Positions 35,631-45,042 of a stretch of DNA of 64,000 bases are shown here, one piece after another. The translations under genes and the position numbers were made by a program. Origin of the DNA: Desulfofundulus kuznetsovii DSM 6115 (GTDB lineage Bacteria; Bacillota; Desulfotomaculia; Desulfotomaculales; Desulfovirgulaceae); NCBI RefSeq assembly GCF_000214705.1, contig NC_015573.1:2177001-2241000 (forward strand). The letters are read 5' to 3'. Position 1 is the stretch's first letter. The number at the start of each line of letters is the position of its first letter. Below the pieces are notes generated by a model, which saw only the letters and a list, made by a program, of their open reading frames with translations, did not search any database and was not told the DNA's origin.

Positions 35631-36674
35631 TTATTTGGCCGGATAAGCATAAGCCCCTTTAAGCTCTATGCCGTGAAACTTTTTGAGCATCTCTTTGTGG
35701 ATCGCCTCCGGGTCGATGTCCCGGAAGAGCTCCGGGTAAATCCATTTGGCGAAGTAGGCCAGGCCGACGATCGCCCGCGGACCGGTATAAATCTCGCTGG
35801 AAAGCATATAAACTTTCCCCTGCTGTACGGCGGTAATTTTGTTCCAGCCAGGGCGGCGCATCATTTCGGCGCGCTTCTTTTTCATCGCGTCCGCATTCTC
35901 CCCGTAACCGCTGGGAACGCTGGTGCTGCACGCTTTAATGATCACCTGCGGGTTCTGGGCCACCACCCACTCCGCGTTCACCTTCGGGTAGGGCTGCCGC
36001 AGCGCCGCGCAGATGTTCCTCCCCCCAACGCAGTCCAGCATCTGGGCGCCGCCGGAGCCGGGGGCTGCGGCGGAATAGTCCGTATAGCCCTCGAGGTAGA
36101 CCCGCGGCCGCTTGTTAAGCGGGATGTTCTTCGTCCGTTCCTTAAAAAGCTTCTGGTACTTCTCGAAGTAGGCAAGGTACGCTGACGCCTCCTTCTGGCG
36201 GTTGAGGATAGTCCCCAGGGTGCGGATGTCCCGCGCCATGGTTTCGATCTTGTAGCAGTCGAGAAGCACCACGGGTATGCCCGCCCGCTCAATCTGGGCA
36301 ATAATTTCCGGCTTCAAGAATCCGCCGTAGCCGAAGACTACATCTGGTTTCAGCGCCAGGATCTTCTCCACGCTTGGGGTGAAAGCATGGCCCACCTTCG
36401 CTTTGCGTTTTACCACGGGCGGAAAGTCGGCGGTGTCCGCGACGCCAACAATTCTTTTCTCCTCCCCGAGGGCATAGATGAGCTCAGTGAGGTCGGAGTT
36501 CACCGAGACGATCCGCTGCGGCGGGCAGGGAACGCGGACCGTACGGCCGTGGGAGTCCTTGATGGTAATCCGCTTCTGGGCCACTGCTTCCCTGCTGCCT
36601 GCCAGTCCGGATAGAGCAGTAAGAGCGATTAAAAAGCAGGTTAAAAGAAGCACCCATTTTCTGCATGCTGACAA
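35631..36674 (-). CDS. FecB-like substrate-binding protein (second paralogue)
   Basis: A 347-residue binding protein starting with TTG behind GGGAGGAGG. The signal peptide lacks a clear lipobox (ALTALSGLAGSREAVAQ), so it may be released or held by an uncleaved helix. Conserved positions: ITIKDSHGRTVRVPCPPQRI, ILALKPDVVFGYGGF and FHGIELKGAYAYP. It directly follows the FecCD permease gene. It is clearly paralogous to 28510 and 37865. Confidence 0.92.
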   Translation of the reverse strand: MSACRKWVLLLTCFLIALTALSGLAGSREAVAQKRITIKDSHGRTVRVPCPPQRIVSVNSDLTELIYALGEEKRIVGVADTADFPPVVKRKAKVGHAFTPSVEKILALKPDVVFGYGGFLKPEIIAQIERAGIPVVLLDCYKIETMARDIRTLGTILNRQKEASAYLAYFEKYQKLFKERTKNIPLNKRPRVYLEGYTDYSAAAPGSGGAQMLDCVGGRNICAALRQPYPKVNAEWVVAQNPQVIIKACSTSVPSGYGENADAMKKKRAEMMRRPGWNKITAVQQGKVYMLSSEIYTGPRAIVGLAYFAKWIYPELFRDIDPEAIHKEMLKKFHGIELKGAYAYPAK

Positions 36675-36770
36675 AATTACACGCCTCCTCCCTTAACCTT
36701 GAAGTCGAGAGCCGCTTATTTAAACTGGTTGCCCCTACCACCTCCTTTCCCGGTTTCCTCTTTATTGAAC

Positions 36771-37886
36771 CTACCCCCACCACTGCCGCTTTTTCTTAAT
36801 TAGCAGGTAGATGAAGAAGGGAGAGCCCATCAGGGCGGTGATAATCCCCACCGGAATTTCCGTCGGCGCAATGATGGTCCGCGCCAGGGTATCGGCCAGA
36901 AGCAGGAGCACCGCTCCCATCAGGCAGGAGCAGGGGATCAAAAACCGGTTGTCGCTGCCCACAAGCATCCGGCAGATGTGCGGCCCCACCAGGCAGACAA
37001 ACCCGATGATGCCGGTGAAGGCCACCGTAGCTGCAGCAGCAAGGGTAGCCAGAGTCAGGGTATAAACCCTCAGGTGCCCCACTTTGATCCCCAGACTGGC
37101 CGCCACCTCCTCCCCGGCCCCCAGGACGTTGAGATCCCAAGAGTAGAGGAGGAGTCCGGCCATACAGAGAAGCACCACCGGTGTGAGGAGCGCCACCGTC
37201 CGCCAGTCCGCCCCCCAGAAGCCGCCCATCAGCCAGACCACCAGTTCTTTTAAGGCTTCGTTATTGGAAATGTACTTCAAGAGGGAGACGCCCGCCTGAA
37301 AGAGGTAACCAATGGCAACCCCGCCCAGAACCAGTGTCTCGGGCGCCATCCCCTTGAACCGCGCCAGGGAGAAAGCCAGGAGTGTGGTCAACCCCCCGAA
37401 GATGAAGGCGTTGGTAACGATGAGCCACCGCGATACTTCGAGGTAGTTCCCGCCCACCAGGCCCGTCCCCAGCACGATGGCCAGGGCCGCCCCAAAGGCC
37501 GCGCCGCTGGAAAGCCCCATCGTGTAGGGCGAGACCAGGGGGTTGCGCAGCACCCCCTGCATCACCGCCCCGGCCCCGGCCAGGCTCATCCCGGTGATGG
37601 TGGCCAGCAGAATGCGGGGGAGGCGGATCTCCCAGACCACCGTCTCGGCCAGATCACTTTCCAGGGTTACCGGCACACCCATATGTAAAAGAATCACCCG
37701 CCAGACGTCCGCCGCACTTATCCCGGCTGCTCCCACCGCGGTAGCCACCAGGGCAGTAGCACCGGTTAAGCCGAGCAAAACACCGACCAGGAGGATTTTC
37801 CGGCCAATGTGGCGGGAATATGCCGTTTTAATAGCACTTATATCTGCCCCCGGCCCAGGGCCGCCTACTTCGACGGGTAAACCCAT
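36771..37886 (-). CDS. FecCD-family ABC importer permease
   Basis: A 371-residue permease with about ten helices. Hallmarks: LPRILLATITGMSLAGAGAV, RNPLVSPYTMGLSSGAAFG and the C-terminal VAFTGIIGFVCLVGPHICRM coupling region. ATG 37886 has GGAGGAG upstream and overlaps the preceding fecB gene by 22 bases. It has no adjacent ATPase, but the FecE gene at 32354 in the same operon is the natural partner. Confidence 0.95.
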   Translation of the reverse strand: MGLPVEVGGPGPGADISAIKTAYSRHIGRKILLVGVLLGLTGATALVATAVGAAGISAADVWRVILLHMGVPVTLESDLAETVVWEIRLPRILLATITGMSLAGAGAVMQGVLRNPLVSPYTMGLSSGAAFGAALAIVLGTGLVGGNYLEVSRWLIVTNAFIFGGLTTLLAFSLARFKGMAPETLVLGGVAIGYLFQAGVSLLKYISNNEALKELVVWLMGGFWGADWRTVALLTPVVLLCMAGLLLYSWDLNVLGAGEEVAASLGIKVGHLRVYTLTLATLAAAATVAFTGIIGFVCLVGPHICRMLVGSDNRFLIPCSCLMGAVLLLLADTLARTIIAPTEIPVGIITALMGSPFFIYLLIKKKRQWWG

Positions 37887-38932
37887 ACGCCTTTAAGCTC
37901 CTCCCCGTAGAACTTCTTGAGCATCTCCCGGTGCACCGCCTCCGGGTTCACGTCACGGAAGAGTTCAGGGTGCAGCCATTTGGCGACGTAGTACTCGCCC
38001 GCCGCCCCGCGGGGCGCGCAGGTAATGAGATCCGAAATCAGGTAGACCCGGCCATGCTTTACAGCGTTCGTATTTTTAAGGCCCGGCCGGGACATGAGCT
38101 GACGGCGCAGTTCCTCCAGTTTTTTAGTATCGCTTACCGTCCAGCCGGCGTGTTCACGACCAACATATTTAATAATCACGTCCGGATTTTTAGCTGCCAA
38201 CCATTCCGGGCTCACCACAGGGTTGGCGATTCCCAGGTCTGCAGCAACGTTGATCCCCCCGGCCCACTTAATTAGCGGGTGCAACCCCGAGCCAGGGCCG
38301 CCTGTGTTCCCAGCACCGTAAGAATACTCCCAGTAAACCTTTGGCTTTTGCCGGGAGCTCAGTTTTTTTGTCCGCTCCTGGACCGTTTGCCAGTGCTTCT
38401 CAATGTAAGCCGCATAGGCATTGGCCCGCTCCTGGCGGTTAAAGACCAGACCCAGTGTCCGGATTTCTCTGGTGAGAACTTCTGTTTTATAGCCATAAAT
38501 CTTAAGGACGGGAATCCCAGCACGTGTAAGTTGATTCCTCTGTTCAGGCTTCATAAAAGCCTCGATGACCAGGTCCGGTTTAAGCGCTACAATCTTTTCC
38601 ACGCTGGGGGTAAAAGAACTTCCCACGTGCGGAACCTTCAAGACATATTCTGGCCACCGCGTATTATTCTTGGTGGATTCATCAACCGCGACCACCGCTT
38701 TTTCTACCCCGAGAGCCTTTATCATCTCCGCCGGATAAGCACCCAGAACCACCACCCGCCGGGGCGGGCAGGGCACCCGGACCGCGCGTTTTTCAATCTC
38801 TCCTTTGGGGGTGACGAAATATTCCGTAACCGTAATTCTCTTCTGCTGTGCAGCCACTGCAGGCCAAACTGCGGCTGCCAGCAGGAACGCTGCCAATACC
38901 GCCGCTCCCAGAACCAACCAGTACCGCCGCAA
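37865..38932 (-). CDS. FecB-like substrate-binding protein (first paralogue)
   Basis: A 355-residue binding protein. The TTG at 38932 follows GGAGGT and gives the signal peptide LVLGAAVLAAFLLAAAVWP; longer frames upstream overlap the cobN 3' end and are not used. Features: ITVTEYFVTPKGEIEKRAV, CPPRRVVVLGAYPAEMIKAL, IVALKPDLVIEAFMK and the C-terminal FYGEELKGVWVYP. It lies 26 bases after the cobN stop, so metal-chelatase and binding protein are co-transcribed. Confidence 0.92.
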   Translation of the reverse strand: MRRYWLVLGAAVLAAFLLAAAVWPAVAAQQKRITVTEYFVTPKGEIEKRAVRVPCPPRRVVVLGAYPAEMIKALGVEKAVVAVDESTKNNTRWPEYVLKVPHVGSSFTPSVEKIVALKPDLVIEAFMKPEQRNQLTRAGIPVLKIYGYKTEVLTREIRTLGLVFNRQERANAYAAYIEKHWQTVQERTKKLSSRQKPKVYWEYSYGAGNTGGPGSGLHPLIKWAGGINVAADLGIANPVVSPEWLAAKNPDVIIKYVGREHAGWTVSDTKKLEELRRQLMSRPGLKNTNAVKHGRVYLISDLITCAPRGAAGEYYVAKWLHPELFRDVNPEAVHREMLKKFYGEELKGVWVYPSK

Positions 38933-38958
38933 AACAAAACCACCTCCGGCAAAATATT

Positions 38959-41900
38959 TCAATATGACTCCAGCTTCGCTTTGATTTCCCGCATCTTTGC
39001 TCCCCAGTCGGCCACCTCCTCGGCGGTGAGGATGTCGATGGCGCCACCCTGGAAGTCGCCCTTGATGTCGCCCATTCTCTCCTCCAGCCAGCCTTCGATC
39101 TCCAGGTAGTGTTCTTTCAATCCTTCCAGCACTTCGGGATCGGCATTCCACAGGCCCCGCTGGTGGGCCTCCAGCAACCGGCGGGCGATTTCCTCCAAAG
39201 CCCAGGGATTATGCTCTTCAAAGAAGCGGCGGTTTTCTTCGTCCAGGACGAAGGTCCTGGTGATGTCGTCGAAGATCCAGTCGTCCACTTCCTGCGTGGT
39301 GGCTTCCCAGCCGTAGACCCGGCCAATACGTTTGGAAATGTCCCCGGCGCCTTTATAACCGTGACGCTTCTGCCCCTCGATCCACTTCGGGTTCAAAAGC
39401 TTCGTCCGCACCACCCGCCGGATCTCATCGGCCAGGGTGCGTACTTCCACATGCTCCGGTTCCCTGGTATCGCCGTAGTAGGTCCTCACCTCTTTACCGG
39501 AGGCCACCCGGGCGGCGGCAGTCATCCCGCCGTGTGTACCGAAGTAGCAGCAGCAACCAAAGAGGTCGTACTCGTCGGTAACCACCTTGTTGTAGGTCAC
39601 ATCCACCGTCTTCAGGCTGGCCTGCAACTGGCGGAAGGCCTCCTTGCCAAAAATACCCTTGCCGTAGGCGTAGCCGTTCCAGTAGATAAAGATATCGGCC
39701 AGATCCCTTTCCTCTTTCCAGGCCGAGGCGTAAACGGCCAGGTTTACCCCGGCCATGTAGGTGCCGGGCTTCGAGGCAAAGATGCGTAAAGTGGCGTCCC
39801 GCCAGGCCTGCGGGTCGTTCTGCCCGTCCAGCTGGGCCAGGGTGTGCTTGCGGACGTAGTTTTGTTCAACCGGCTCGTCCAGGGCAGCCACGGTCTGAAT
39901 GGCCTCATCTAAAAGCTCCACGCAGTTGGGGAAGTTGTCCCGGGTAATGCCGGATACCCGCACGGTCAGGTCAATGCGGGGGCGTCCCAGTTCTTCCAGC
40001 GGGATTACTTCGATACCCGCCACCCGACCGTTGGGCAGCCACCGGGGCCTCACACCCAAAAGGTAGAACATCTGCCCCAGACCTTCGCCGTCGGCCCACA
40101 TGATGTCGTTGCACATCCAGTAAAGGGCAATGTTCTCCGGATAGCGGCCTTCATCAACCAGGTGTTTTTCCAGAATTTTTTCCGCCAGGCGCCTTCCCAC
40201 TTCCCAGGCCGCCCGGGTGGGCACCCGGTGGGGATCCAGGGAATAAAAGTTGCGGCCAGTAGGCAGTATATCGTCCCTGCCGCGGGTGATCAGCCCCGAG
40301 GGCCCCGCGGGGATGTATTTCCCGTCAAAACCAGCCAGCAGCGATTCGATCTCCTTAGAACCTTCAATACGCTCGTTCAAATCCAGCACCCGTGGTAAAA
40401 GGGCGTTTACTTCCGGCAAAGCCCCGGGGCAGACAAACTTATCCCCCAGGACCTCTTGAGCAAAACCCGGATCCACTTCCTGTCCCTTTAAGAACCGGCC
40501 AATAAAGGCTTTAGCCGCAGCATCAATTTCTTCCAGGAGGGCACCATAGGACTTGCCGTAGCGAGTCGAGAACCTTCCCTGGTCGGCCAAAAGCCCGGCC
40601 AGATCCAGATTCATGAGGCCGGCCACGGCCCGGCGCAAAGAGACCTTTTCCCCGGCGTCAAAGCGCAGGATGGAGTTGATGAATTCCACCCGCCGCTCTC
40701 CTTCCGGTATCTCGCCGAAGATGTGCTGTCCGTCCTGGATCTGCGTGTTGCGGATGGTGGAAAGCACGGCGTGGGCTTTTTCGGCAATGGCGGCAAAATT
40801 ATCATGGCCGCCTTCCACGGGAATCTGCTTGTCCAGGTTGGTCTTTTTGATTTCTTCAATAATTAAATGCTCCAGAGTATGGGCCCGGGCCGGGTCGGCT
40901 ATTTTGGCCTTCTCGTATTCCTCCAGGTAGCGCTCCAGCTCGGCCAGCTCGTCGTAGAGACCACCCCCGTTCATCACCGTCTGCATGTGGTCCACCAGGG
41001 TGGCGTAGCTCCTCCTTTTGGCAATGGTACCCTCCGGCGGGTTATCCGCGTTGTAGATGTAAAGGTGAGGGAGGGATCCGATGGCTAAATCCGGGTAACA
41101 CTCGCCGGAGAGGCCCACGCCCTTGCCGGGCAGAAATTCCAGGTTGCCGTGGGTGCCCACATGAACGATCACGTCCACGCCAAAGTCCCGCTCCAGGTAG
41201 CGGTAGGTGGCCAGGTACTGGTGCGGCGGCGGGATGTCCGGGTCGTGCAGGATTTTACAGACCTGACCATCGCAGCGGGCACCGGCACAGCCCCGCTTCG
41301 GCTGCACGCATACCACAGCGTTGCCATATTGAACTCCGGTAATGACGATTTTCCCCTCGTGGACCATGGCCGCGGGTACGCCGTTTTTGGCTTCTCCCGG
41401 CGGGGCACCCCAGGCTTCAGTAAGCCGTTCCTTCACCCGCAGGGATAAATGATCAAACCACTGCCGGTACTCTTCCACGGGCATGAGCTTTAACGCCCCG
41501 CCCTTGCTGATAATTTCATCGGTGGTAGTCCAGCGGAATTCCGAGATGGCCTTCCGGTTCATAATGGTGTCGATTAACTCTTTGCCGCCGGCGGGAACTT
41601 CCACGGAATAACCCGCTTCCTTCATACGGCGCAAAATCCTGGCCACGCTCTCCAGGGTATCCAGGTTGGCTCCACCGCCCACCGTGGCTTCCACCGAGGC
41701 ACAGGGATTGTTGTGCAGGATAAATGCCACTTTTCGCTCGTGGACCGGTTTTTGCGCCAGTTCAACCCACCTGGCCACCCGGTCCACCAGGTGCCGGCAG
41801 CGCTCTTCCACGGGAACGCGGATTTCCAGTTCCCCTTCACGCCTGGCTCCGGCAATGAAAACCGGCTCGATGACCCCCTCAAACTCGGGCAGAGCTACAC

Positions 41901-42855
41901 ACCAGGCAATGTCCCGGTTTAAACCCTGGGGATCCTCTACCCATTCCTCCACCGTGCGGTAAAAGGAAGTTACAGGCTGGAAGACGGGCACGCCCAGCCG
42001 CTGTAAGAGGGCCACTCCTGAAGAGGCCACGTCCTCACGCAGGAAGTCATCGGTTCTGGTGCGGGCTTCCAGAAAGAAGGAGATTAACTTAACCAAAGCG
42101 TTGATCCGGGACCGTCCCCCGGAGTTGAAGAAATATTCCCTGACCACTTCTCCGGAACCCCTGGTGCCCAGTTCGGCATCTTTCAGGGAATAGCAAAAAG
42201 CAGGAATTACCTTTAATCCTTTTTCTTCCATCAAACGAATTAATAGGTCCTCTACAGCCAGGTTGCCGTTTACCCAGTTGTTGCGGCCAAAGAGAAGGCC
42301 CACGGTGGGAGCGGAAGCGACCAATGATTGGGGCCAACCGGCTTGACTGAGGTATGTCTCGTACCAGGACAGGTAATCTTCTACCGTAGCAAAACAACCA
42401 GAAGCGGCCGGGTGGTAAATACCCTCCCAGGGGAAGGTAAGCGGCTCGCTGTATTCCAGCCGTTCACCCAGAACTTCGACAGCCAGATACCGGAGCATGT
42501 GGGCAAAGTTTTCTTTACCGCCCTGAACTATATATGTGTAGCATCTGGAAACCACATCCGGCCCCACTGTTGAAAGGACCCACAAAGCCGGATCATGGGC
42601 CACGCAAACCACGGGCCTGGCCAGGTTTTTTACTGCCTTTTCCAGCTCATCCCAAACGGTTTCTGCCGTAGAACGGTAAAGAAACACCAGATCGGCCCGG
42701 GCCAGGTCATCTAAAGCTAAAGCCAGGTCTTCTTTACCTTCATCTAAAAAGCGGGCCGAGTAAACCTTAACCTCCAGCTCGTCCCTGACCAGCTCTGCGG
42801 CCCGCCGCATGGTAGTGGTGTGGCTATGCCACATCACGGCGGCAATTTTTTTCAT
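38959..42855 (-). CDS. cobN: CobN/ChlH-family metal chelatase large subunit
   Basis: A 1,298-residue protein of the CobN/BchH/ChlH family, which holds the tetrapyrrole during metal insertion (cobalt into hydrogenobyrinic acid diamide, magnesium into protoporphyrin) or, in HmuS-type relatives, metal removal. The ATG at 42855 follows GGGGGTGG. Visible signatures are MKKIAAVMWHSHTTT at the N-terminus, HVGTHGNLEFLPGKGVGLS at mid-length with the family His, and FGCCCYFGTHGGMTAA near residue 1070. AAA+ and AAA+/VWA partner genes lie at 45043-48174. It leads the operon into FecB-FecCD. A T-tailed hairpin lies in its leader. Whether it inserts or removes metal, and which metal, cannot be read. Confidence 0.95.
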   Translation of the reverse strand: MKKIAAVMWHSHTTTMRRAAELVRDELEVKVYSARFLDEGKEDLALALDDLARADLVFLYRSTAETVWDELEKAVKNLARPVVCVAHDPALWVLSTVGPDVVSRCYTYIVQGGKENFAHMLRYLAVEVLGERLEYSEPLTFPWEGIYHPAASGCFATVEDYLSWYETYLSQAGWPQSLVASAPTVGLLFGRNNWVNGNLAVEDLLIRLMEEKGLKVIPAFCYSLKDAELGTRGSGEVVREYFFNSGGRSRINALVKLISFFLEARTRTDDFLREDVASSGVALLQRLGVPVFQPVTSFYRTVEEWVEDPQGLNRDIAWCVALPEFEGVIEPVFIAGARREGELEIRVPVEERCRHLVDRVARWVELAQKPVHERKVAFILHNNPCASVEATVGGGANLDTLESVARILRRMKEAGYSVEVPAGGKELIDTIMNRKAISEFRWTTTDEIISKGGALKLMPVEEYRQWFDHLSLRVKERLTEAWGAPPGEAKNGVPAAMVHEGKIVITGVQYGNAVVCVQPKRGCAGARCDGQVCKILHDPDIPPPHQYLATYRYLERDFGVDVIVHVGTHGNLEFLPGKGVGLSGECYPDLAIGSLPHLYIYNADNPPEGTIAKRRSYATLVDHMQTVMNGGGLYDELAELERYLEEYEKAKIADPARAHTLEHLIIEEIKKTNLDKQIPVEGGHDNFAAIAEKAHAVLSTIRNTQIQDGQHIFGEIPEGERRVEFINSILRFDAGEKVSLRRAVAGLMNLDLAGLLADQGRFSTRYGKSYGALLEEIDAAAKAFIGRFLKGQEVDPGFAQEVLGDKFVCPGALPEVNALLPRVLDLNERIEGSKEIESLLAGFDGKYIPAGPSGLITRGRDDILPTGRNFYSLDPHRVPTRAAWEVGRRLAEKILEKHLVDEGRYPENIALYWMCNDIMWADGEGLGQMFYLLGVRPRWLPNGRVAGIEVIPLEELGRPRIDLTVRVSGITRDNFPNCVELLDEAIQTVAALDEPVEQNYVRKHTLAQLDGQNDPQAWRDATLRIFASKPGTYMAGVNLAVYASAWKEERDLADIFIYWNGYAYGKGIFGKEAFRQLQASLKTVDVTYNKVVTDEYDLFGCCCYFGTHGGMTAAARVASGKEVRTYYGDTREPEHVEVRTLADEIRRVVRTKLLNPKWIEGQKRHGYKGAGDISKRIGRVYGWEATTQEVDDWIFDDITRTFVLDEENRRFFEEHNPWALEEIARRLLEAHQRGLWNADPEVLEGLKEHYLEIEGWLEERMGDIKGDFQGGAIDILTAEEVADWGAKMREIKAKLESY

Positions 42856-42872
42856 GAAACCACCCCCTGTCC

Positions 42873-42935
42873 ATAAAATAAAAGCCACGAAGACAGTAAA
42901 CCCCTTCGTAAAGGAAAGTTCCGCCTTCGTGGCTT
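42873..42935 (-). terminator. Attenuator-like hairpin in the cobN leader
   Basis: On the minus strand AAGCCACGAAG (42935-42925) pairs with CTTCGTGGCTT (42892-42882), then TTTATTTT follows. An inner hairpin (CCTTTACGAAGG) lies within the loop, as in the hairpins at 3502-3564 and 48914-48964. Position before the cobN start suggests attenuation. A further hairpin GGCGACCGGAGTCGCC lies upstream at 43007-42992. Confidence 0.7.
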
Positions 42936-43181
42936 ATTACTTAAAAATATTAAGCTTTAAAAGTGGCTATTATTTGAAAATGTCACGAGGTGGCGACTCC
43001 GGTCGCCTTTGTAATAATACTGGCTTAGTTTCCCTCTATTCCACTTACGGTGGAAATATTCTACGCAAAGTGAAAAATTCCTCCCGAAATAAAAATTTTA
43101 CTAATTAAAAATTTTTCAGGTATCTTTTCCCGCAGGATGAGGCAAACTTCAGGATAAAAAAATTTTAAGGAGGATATGCAA

Positions 43182-43415
43182 ATGAGCTGTTCCAGCATCA
43201 AACACCGTTTTGAAGAAGAAAGGCAAAAGGGTTTAACCTTCGAACGGGCCATGGAAATGTACCGGGAAGTGGAAGGTTCGCTGGCCGCGCACCGCCTGGA
43301 ACTGGAAGACCTGCAACGCACAAATGCCGATCCGGGCCGCATCAGTCATCTGCAGGCACATATAAGCGACGGCGAAAAATTGCTCAAGGAGATGAAACAG
43401 CTTCACCTGCATTAA
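43182..43415 (+). CDS. Small coiled-coil protein of unknown function
   Basis: A 77-residue charged protein, mostly predicted helix/coiled coil (FERAMEMYREVEGSLAAHR, then ISHLQAHISDGEKLLKEMKQ). The ATG at 43182 lies eight bases after a perfect GGAGG, so it is very likely translated. It is the only plus-strand gene in the 26-64 kb part besides the IS remnant, set between the divergent cobN leader and a convergent exporter gene. It ends in LHLH. No family was recognised. Confidence 0.7.
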   Translation: MSCSSIKHRFEEERQKGLTFERAMEMYREVEGSLAAHRLELEDLQRTNADPGRISHLQAHISDGEKLLKEMKQLHLH

Positions 43416-43442
43416 GGAAGGGGGCCTTACAGGCCCTCCTCC

Positions 43443-44183
43443 TTACCTGACCCTTTTCACCACCATTACGCCAGCAACAAACAACACCGCCGCATACCCC
43501 ACCAGCACTGCCAGGGATACGGGCAGAAGCCCGTCCCCGCGGGCCAGGGCACGTAAGGCATGGCTGGAGTGGGTTAAGGGCAGCACCTCTATTATATACG
43601 CTACGGCCCCGGGCAGGCGGTCGGGGGAAAAGAAGGTACCGCAGAGAAAGGACATGGGCAAAATAACAAAAGTAGAAAAGTTGGCCATATCCTCGTGGGA
43701 GTTGATGGTCATGGCCGCCACCACTCCCAGGGCGGCAAAGAGAAAACAGGTGAGGATGACCACCAGGAAAAACCACCCATTTATAGCAAGGTGGGCTCCA
43801 AACACAAAAGCCAGGGCCAGAATGATCAGAGAAGCAACCAGGCCGCGCACGGTGCCCGCCAGCACTTTGCCCAGCACAAAAGCACCGGCGCCGATGGGAG
43901 CAATCAGGTATTCCTCTAAGGTTTTGTGGTACAGGCGGCTCATATTCAGGGAAACGCCCACGGCGTTAAAGCTGGTATTCATGGCCGAAAGGGCGATAAT
44001 CCCGGGCACTACAAATTCCAGATAGTTGCCCCCATTCATTTGAATCCCCCGGCCCAGCCCCCAGCCAAAGGCCACCAGATATAAAAGGGGGCTGACCAGC
44101 CGGGAAGCAAAGAATTTAACAAAGGTGCGCCTGAAAACCACCATTTCCCGCCAGAATACGGTGTAGAAATCGATCTCAATCAC
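43443..44183 (-). CDS. ABC-2 type exporter permease
   Basis: A 246-residue DrrB-like permease starting at GTG and overlapping the ATPase stop. It has FASRLVSPLLYLVAFGWGLG, VVPGIIALSAMNTSFNAVG, and LPMSFLCGTFFSPDRLPGAV followed by PLTHSSHALRAL. It ends about 30 bases from the convergent small coiled-coil gene. The operon order chlD-chlI-ATPase-permease links export to the chelatase subunits. Confidence 0.92.
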   Translation of the reverse strand: MIEIDFYTVFWREMVVFRRTFVKFFASRLVSPLLYLVAFGWGLGRGIQMNGGNYLEFVVPGIIALSAMNTSFNAVGVSLNMSRLYHKTLEEYLIAPIGAGAFVLGKVLAGTVRGLVASLIILALAFVFGAHLAINGWFFLVVILTCFLFAALGVVAAMTINSHEDMANFSTFVILPMSFLCGTFFSPDRLPGAVAYIIEVLPLTHSSHALRALARGDGLLPVSLAVLVGYAAVLFVAGVMVVKRVR

Positions 44184-45015
44184 CCACCTTACGCCCGGTT
44201 AGCTCGACGAAAACATCTTCCAGGTTGGATTCCCGGATTAAAACATTTCCATCCAGCTGGCCGGCATAGGCCAGGGCCCTATCACGGCTGGGAAAAAGTT
44301 TATAACCGGTATCCTTACCTCCAAAAGATTCCACTACCACTTCTCCTACCTTTTGCTTTAATTCCCGGGGTGTCCCCAGGGCAATCAACCGGCCTTTATC
44401 CATAATGCCCACACGGTGGCAGAGTACTTCTGCTTCTTCAATGTAATGGGTGGTTAAAAGGACAGTCATGCCTTCACTGTTCATCCGCCGGATTAAGTCC
44501 CAGATCTTGCGGCGGGTCTGGGGGTCCAGACCCACGGTAGGTTCGTCTAAGAAAAGAACTTTTGGGTTGTGCATCAATGCCCGGGCAATCATCAGCCGGC
44601 GCTTCATGCCGCCGGAAAATTTGCTCACCAGATCCCCTGCCCGCTCCCGGAGTTCCACGTAGTCGAGGAGTTCCTCGATTCTCTCCTGCCGGCGGGAAGC
44701 AGGAATCCTGTGCAGGCGCCCGTGCAGTTCCAGGTTTTCCCGGGCGGTTAACTCCTGGTCCAGGTTCATATGCTGGGGCACCACGCCGATTTCCTTTTTC
44801 ACCTTGTCCAGATCCCGCATAACGTCATAGCCATTGATTAAAGCCGTGCCGCCGGTAGGTTTGGTGAGCATGGTCAGCATCCTTATAGTGGTAGTCTTAC
44901 CGGCACCGTTGGGACCGAGCAGGGCGAAGATCTCCCCTTTCTCAATATGCAGGTCCAGGCCGGCTACAGCGATAATGTTTCCGTAATGTTTGGTCAGCTG
45001 GCGAAGCTCAATCAC
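44176..45015 (-). CDS. DrrA-type ABC exporter ATPase
   Basis: A 279-residue ATPase. The GTG at 45015 has GGAGG nine bases upstream, favoured over a longer start. Motifs: GPNGAGKTTT, FSGGMKRRLMIARALM, VLFLDEPTVGLDP, LLTTHYIEEAE. It is close to the ATPase at 31329 in sequence and gene order, which suggests duplication of an exporter module. It lies 28 bases after the chlI-type gene. Confidence 0.93.
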   Translation of the reverse strand: MIELRQLTKHYGNIIAVAGLDLHIEKGEIFALLGPNGAGKTTTIRMLTMLTKPTGGTALINGYDVMRDLDKVKKEIGVVPQHMNLDQELTARENLELHGRLHRIPASRRQERIEELLDYVELRERAGDLVSKFSGGMKRRLMIARALMHNPKVLFLDEPTVGLDPQTRRKIWDLIRRMNSEGMTVLLTTHYIEEAEVLCHRVGIMDKGRLIALGTPRELKQKVGEVVVESFGGKDTGYKLFPSRDRALAYAGQLDGNVLIRESNLEDVFVELTGRKVGD

Positions 45016-45042
45016 TCTTCCAAACCTCCAGCCCAATCCGAA

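Noticed and set aside
42936-43100. Second cobalamin riboswitch upstream of cobN
   Set aside because: A GCCACCTCGTGAC stretch resembles part of the aptamer, but no B12 box (AGCCAGGAGACCTGCC-like) follows before the start codon.
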